A stretch of DNA of 64,000 nucleotides, taken from the NCBI GenBank assembly GCA_051294375.1, contig CM119270.1, forward strand, positions 15,988,111-16,052,110, written 5' to 3'. Both the position numbers and the translations under genes were made by a program. The notes below the pieces were generated by a model that was not told the origin of the DNA, ran no database searches, and saw only the letters and a program-made list of their open reading frames with translations. Positions within the stretch are counted from its first letter, which is position 1; each line of letters starts with the position of its first letter. Source of the DNA: Paraspadella gotoi. Its lineage: Eukaryota > Chaetognatha. This document shows positions 62,107-64,000 of the stretch, piece by piece.

Positions 62107-64000
62107 CCTACGAAAAAGAGAAATAAAGAGACATTGGAATTAACAGAAATATAATGGTTTATTACTGCGTATGAATGGGTATAATGCTACGGGCTACTTC
62201 AATGAAAATCAAGTACAAAGATATGAGTAGGTTTGCGATAAGTACAAGTGGGTTTCTTTCGTTGTTTTTTTTCTGTGTGAGGGTATTTTTTTAAAAATTA
62301 TTTTATTTCAAGTAGAATCACTGGTCGGAGTGGATGGAAGGATTCGTGGTTGGGAGGGTGGAGGAGAAAGGGAGGGGAGGAAAGAAGAGAGGGAGGAAAA
62401 GGAAGAGAAAGAGGGGTGGGGGGGGAGAAAAGAGGGAAAGGGACGGAAAGAGAGGATTTGGTTCAAAAAGCGAAAGCGTCAACCAAACAGCGTTACAACA
62501 AATTTGTTTGTCATAAGTCGAATGTATACTGTTTTAAAAATGGGAAATGAAAGATACGACGGATCATGTGACCAAGATAACGAATGCTGTTTCTTTTTAT
62601 GTCAAAAATTAACAAAAACGCATCATAATTGGGAGCTACATTTTTATCGGAACATAAGGAATCTTCTATGTAGCTGTATTTAACCGTTTTTTTTTTTGCT
62701 TTAATACTGAGTTAATTTCCGCCTTGTAAACAATGCCATCCCCAAAAGATTTAATCACAAAAAAAAAAGAATAAATAATTTCACTTCAACACTTTGCCAT
62801 AATGTCGAACCGGATGGAAAAAAATCTCGAATAAAGAAATTGTTAAATTGTTAATACAGTAAAATTTTAAAATCCCCTTTTCATTGATTGTCATTCACGA
62901 GTCTAATACGAAGAAGCAAAGCCAAAAAAAATTGCCGGAAGGGGGCGGGCGTATGGAGAGGGAAGGGCAGTTGGGGAGGAAATCGTTAGATTAGTTTTTC
63001 TGTATTCTATTCTAAACTATCCGACTGGTCTATAGGATCCAAATAAACCGCTTTTTTTTTTCTTCTTTATCACCCAACTCCTCAAAACCCCAGGATATAA
63101 AGTTCGTCAAGACTTGAGAGAGATATATATTTACACGATCCAACTGAGCATTTCGGCGTTAATCATTTTGTCAGTTTTGCTCTCTAATTATGTCAGTTTA
63201 TTCGCGTCAATAGTTTTCTTTTTTTTTTGTTTTGTTTTTAGATTGTTGTAGAAATGAGTAAAAAGAAAAAATTATTATTTTTTTTTGGAACAGCCTCCTA
63301 TAAAAAAAAAATCTCAAACTCCAGCCGTGTCGGAAAAAAAAAATCATGACCTTATGACCTTAGCGGATGAGTAAAAACTGAAAAAAATAAATTATAAAAA
63401 AAAAAGATCACGAGTATTAACAATTATATGTATATTTAAAAAAAAGAACAATGGTCACCATACGAAGGAGGAAAAAGGTTCACTGTCTACATTTAACAGG
63501 ACGGGTTATGATTGCAAACTCAAGCTTAAAATACAAATAGAAAAGCGTATTTACTCCAAATTCACGACGGATATGAATATATTTGTTTCGTTTTGGTTTT
63601 TTGAGTAAAAAAAAATGTTTTTTTTTTTGTTGTGTTTTGTTGTTTCGATACAGCACGATATGTTCTTGAGTAATGTTACTAAACTACTCCTCTTTTTAAA
63701 GATTGAACGACGACCAAGTTAAGTCATAATCATATTTTTTGAATTAATAAAAATCTTTAAAAAAAAAATAATTTTTTTTTGAAAGCCTCGATATCTATAT
63801 AATGAAAAGGAATTTGTTTGGTTACGAATAATTAGGATCAGCGCGTAAACCAATTAAAGAAAAATCGGCAGCGGCTGCCCGATTCGAACTCGCGAACTCA
63901 AGATCCGGGGACGGGACGAATCCTCAAATATTTGGGTACAGCGGGCGCGAGTTAATACGGTCGACCGCGTAAGAACGATCGCCGACAAATCGCGAAGACG
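62107..64000. other. AT-rich region, no gene seen
   Basis: Gene-free with many A/T homopolymers and a G-rich stretch at 62340-62450. At 63868-63895 the minus strand carries gagttcgaatcgggc, a box B-like motif whose T stem does not pair well; it may be a degenerate tRNA-derived repeat entering from the right, but I do not call an element. Confidence 0.4.

Noticed and set aside
63868-63960. tRNA gene at the right edge
   Set aside because: Only a box B-like motif is present; the T stem mispairs at two positions and no acceptor stem or anticodon arm forms.

Overview
This is eukaryotic nuclear DNA, almost certainly from an invertebrate animal. Coding exons are GC-rich and split by many short, AT-rich GT-AG introns, mostly 50-110 bp. 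The recognisable genes are animal families: Mahogunin-type E3 ligase, Sac2/INPP5F phosphatase, cyclin I, DEG/ENaC channel, DDX3/PL10 helicase and an Ig-like membrane protein. I cannot place the phylum. All gene models below were built by hand from splice sites and reading frame.

Layout, left half (1-34.6 kb, gene-rich): MGRN1/RNF157-like gene (minus, 1-1270, its 3' part lies left of the window); a 0.95 kb head-to-head intergenic region; Sac2/INPP5F-like gene (plus, 20 exons, 2219-9526), whose single large intron carries two tRNA-derived SINE-like elements; cyclin-I-like gene (minus, 11920-13674 plus a probable upstream exon at 14344-14445); a DEG/ENaC channel gene (minus, 15 exons, 16455-22299) with an unusual insertion of about 500 residues between the cysteine-rich ectodomain and the second membrane helix; DDX3-type DEAD-box helicase (minus, 16 exons, 24708-29015); and a single-pass Ig-like membrane protein of unknown identity (plus, 6 exons, 31882-34611).

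Layout, right half (34.6-64 kb, gene-poor): dominated by GA/CT microsatellites, minisatellites, four runs of N and large duplications. About 5.3 kb at 32759-38065 is repeated as a reverse complement at 44640-49905, nearly symmetric about the N run at 41254. The second arm carries a broken copy of Ig-gene exons 3-6. The differences I could read are mostly single-base indels, which looks more like unpolished long-read sequence or a misjoined haplotype than real divergence. A 0.7 kb block at 43415-44135 recurs directly after the N run at 53263. I see no convincing gene to the right of the arm-B copy.

The genes do not form one pathway: ubiquitin ligase, phosphoinositide phosphatase, cyclin, ion channel, RNA helicase and adhesion/receptor-type protein are independent neighbours. 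The most interesting items are the DEG/ENaC insertion, a decayed hammerhead-ribozyme-like fold at the end of a SINE, two small interspersed repeat families, and the large inverted repeat.
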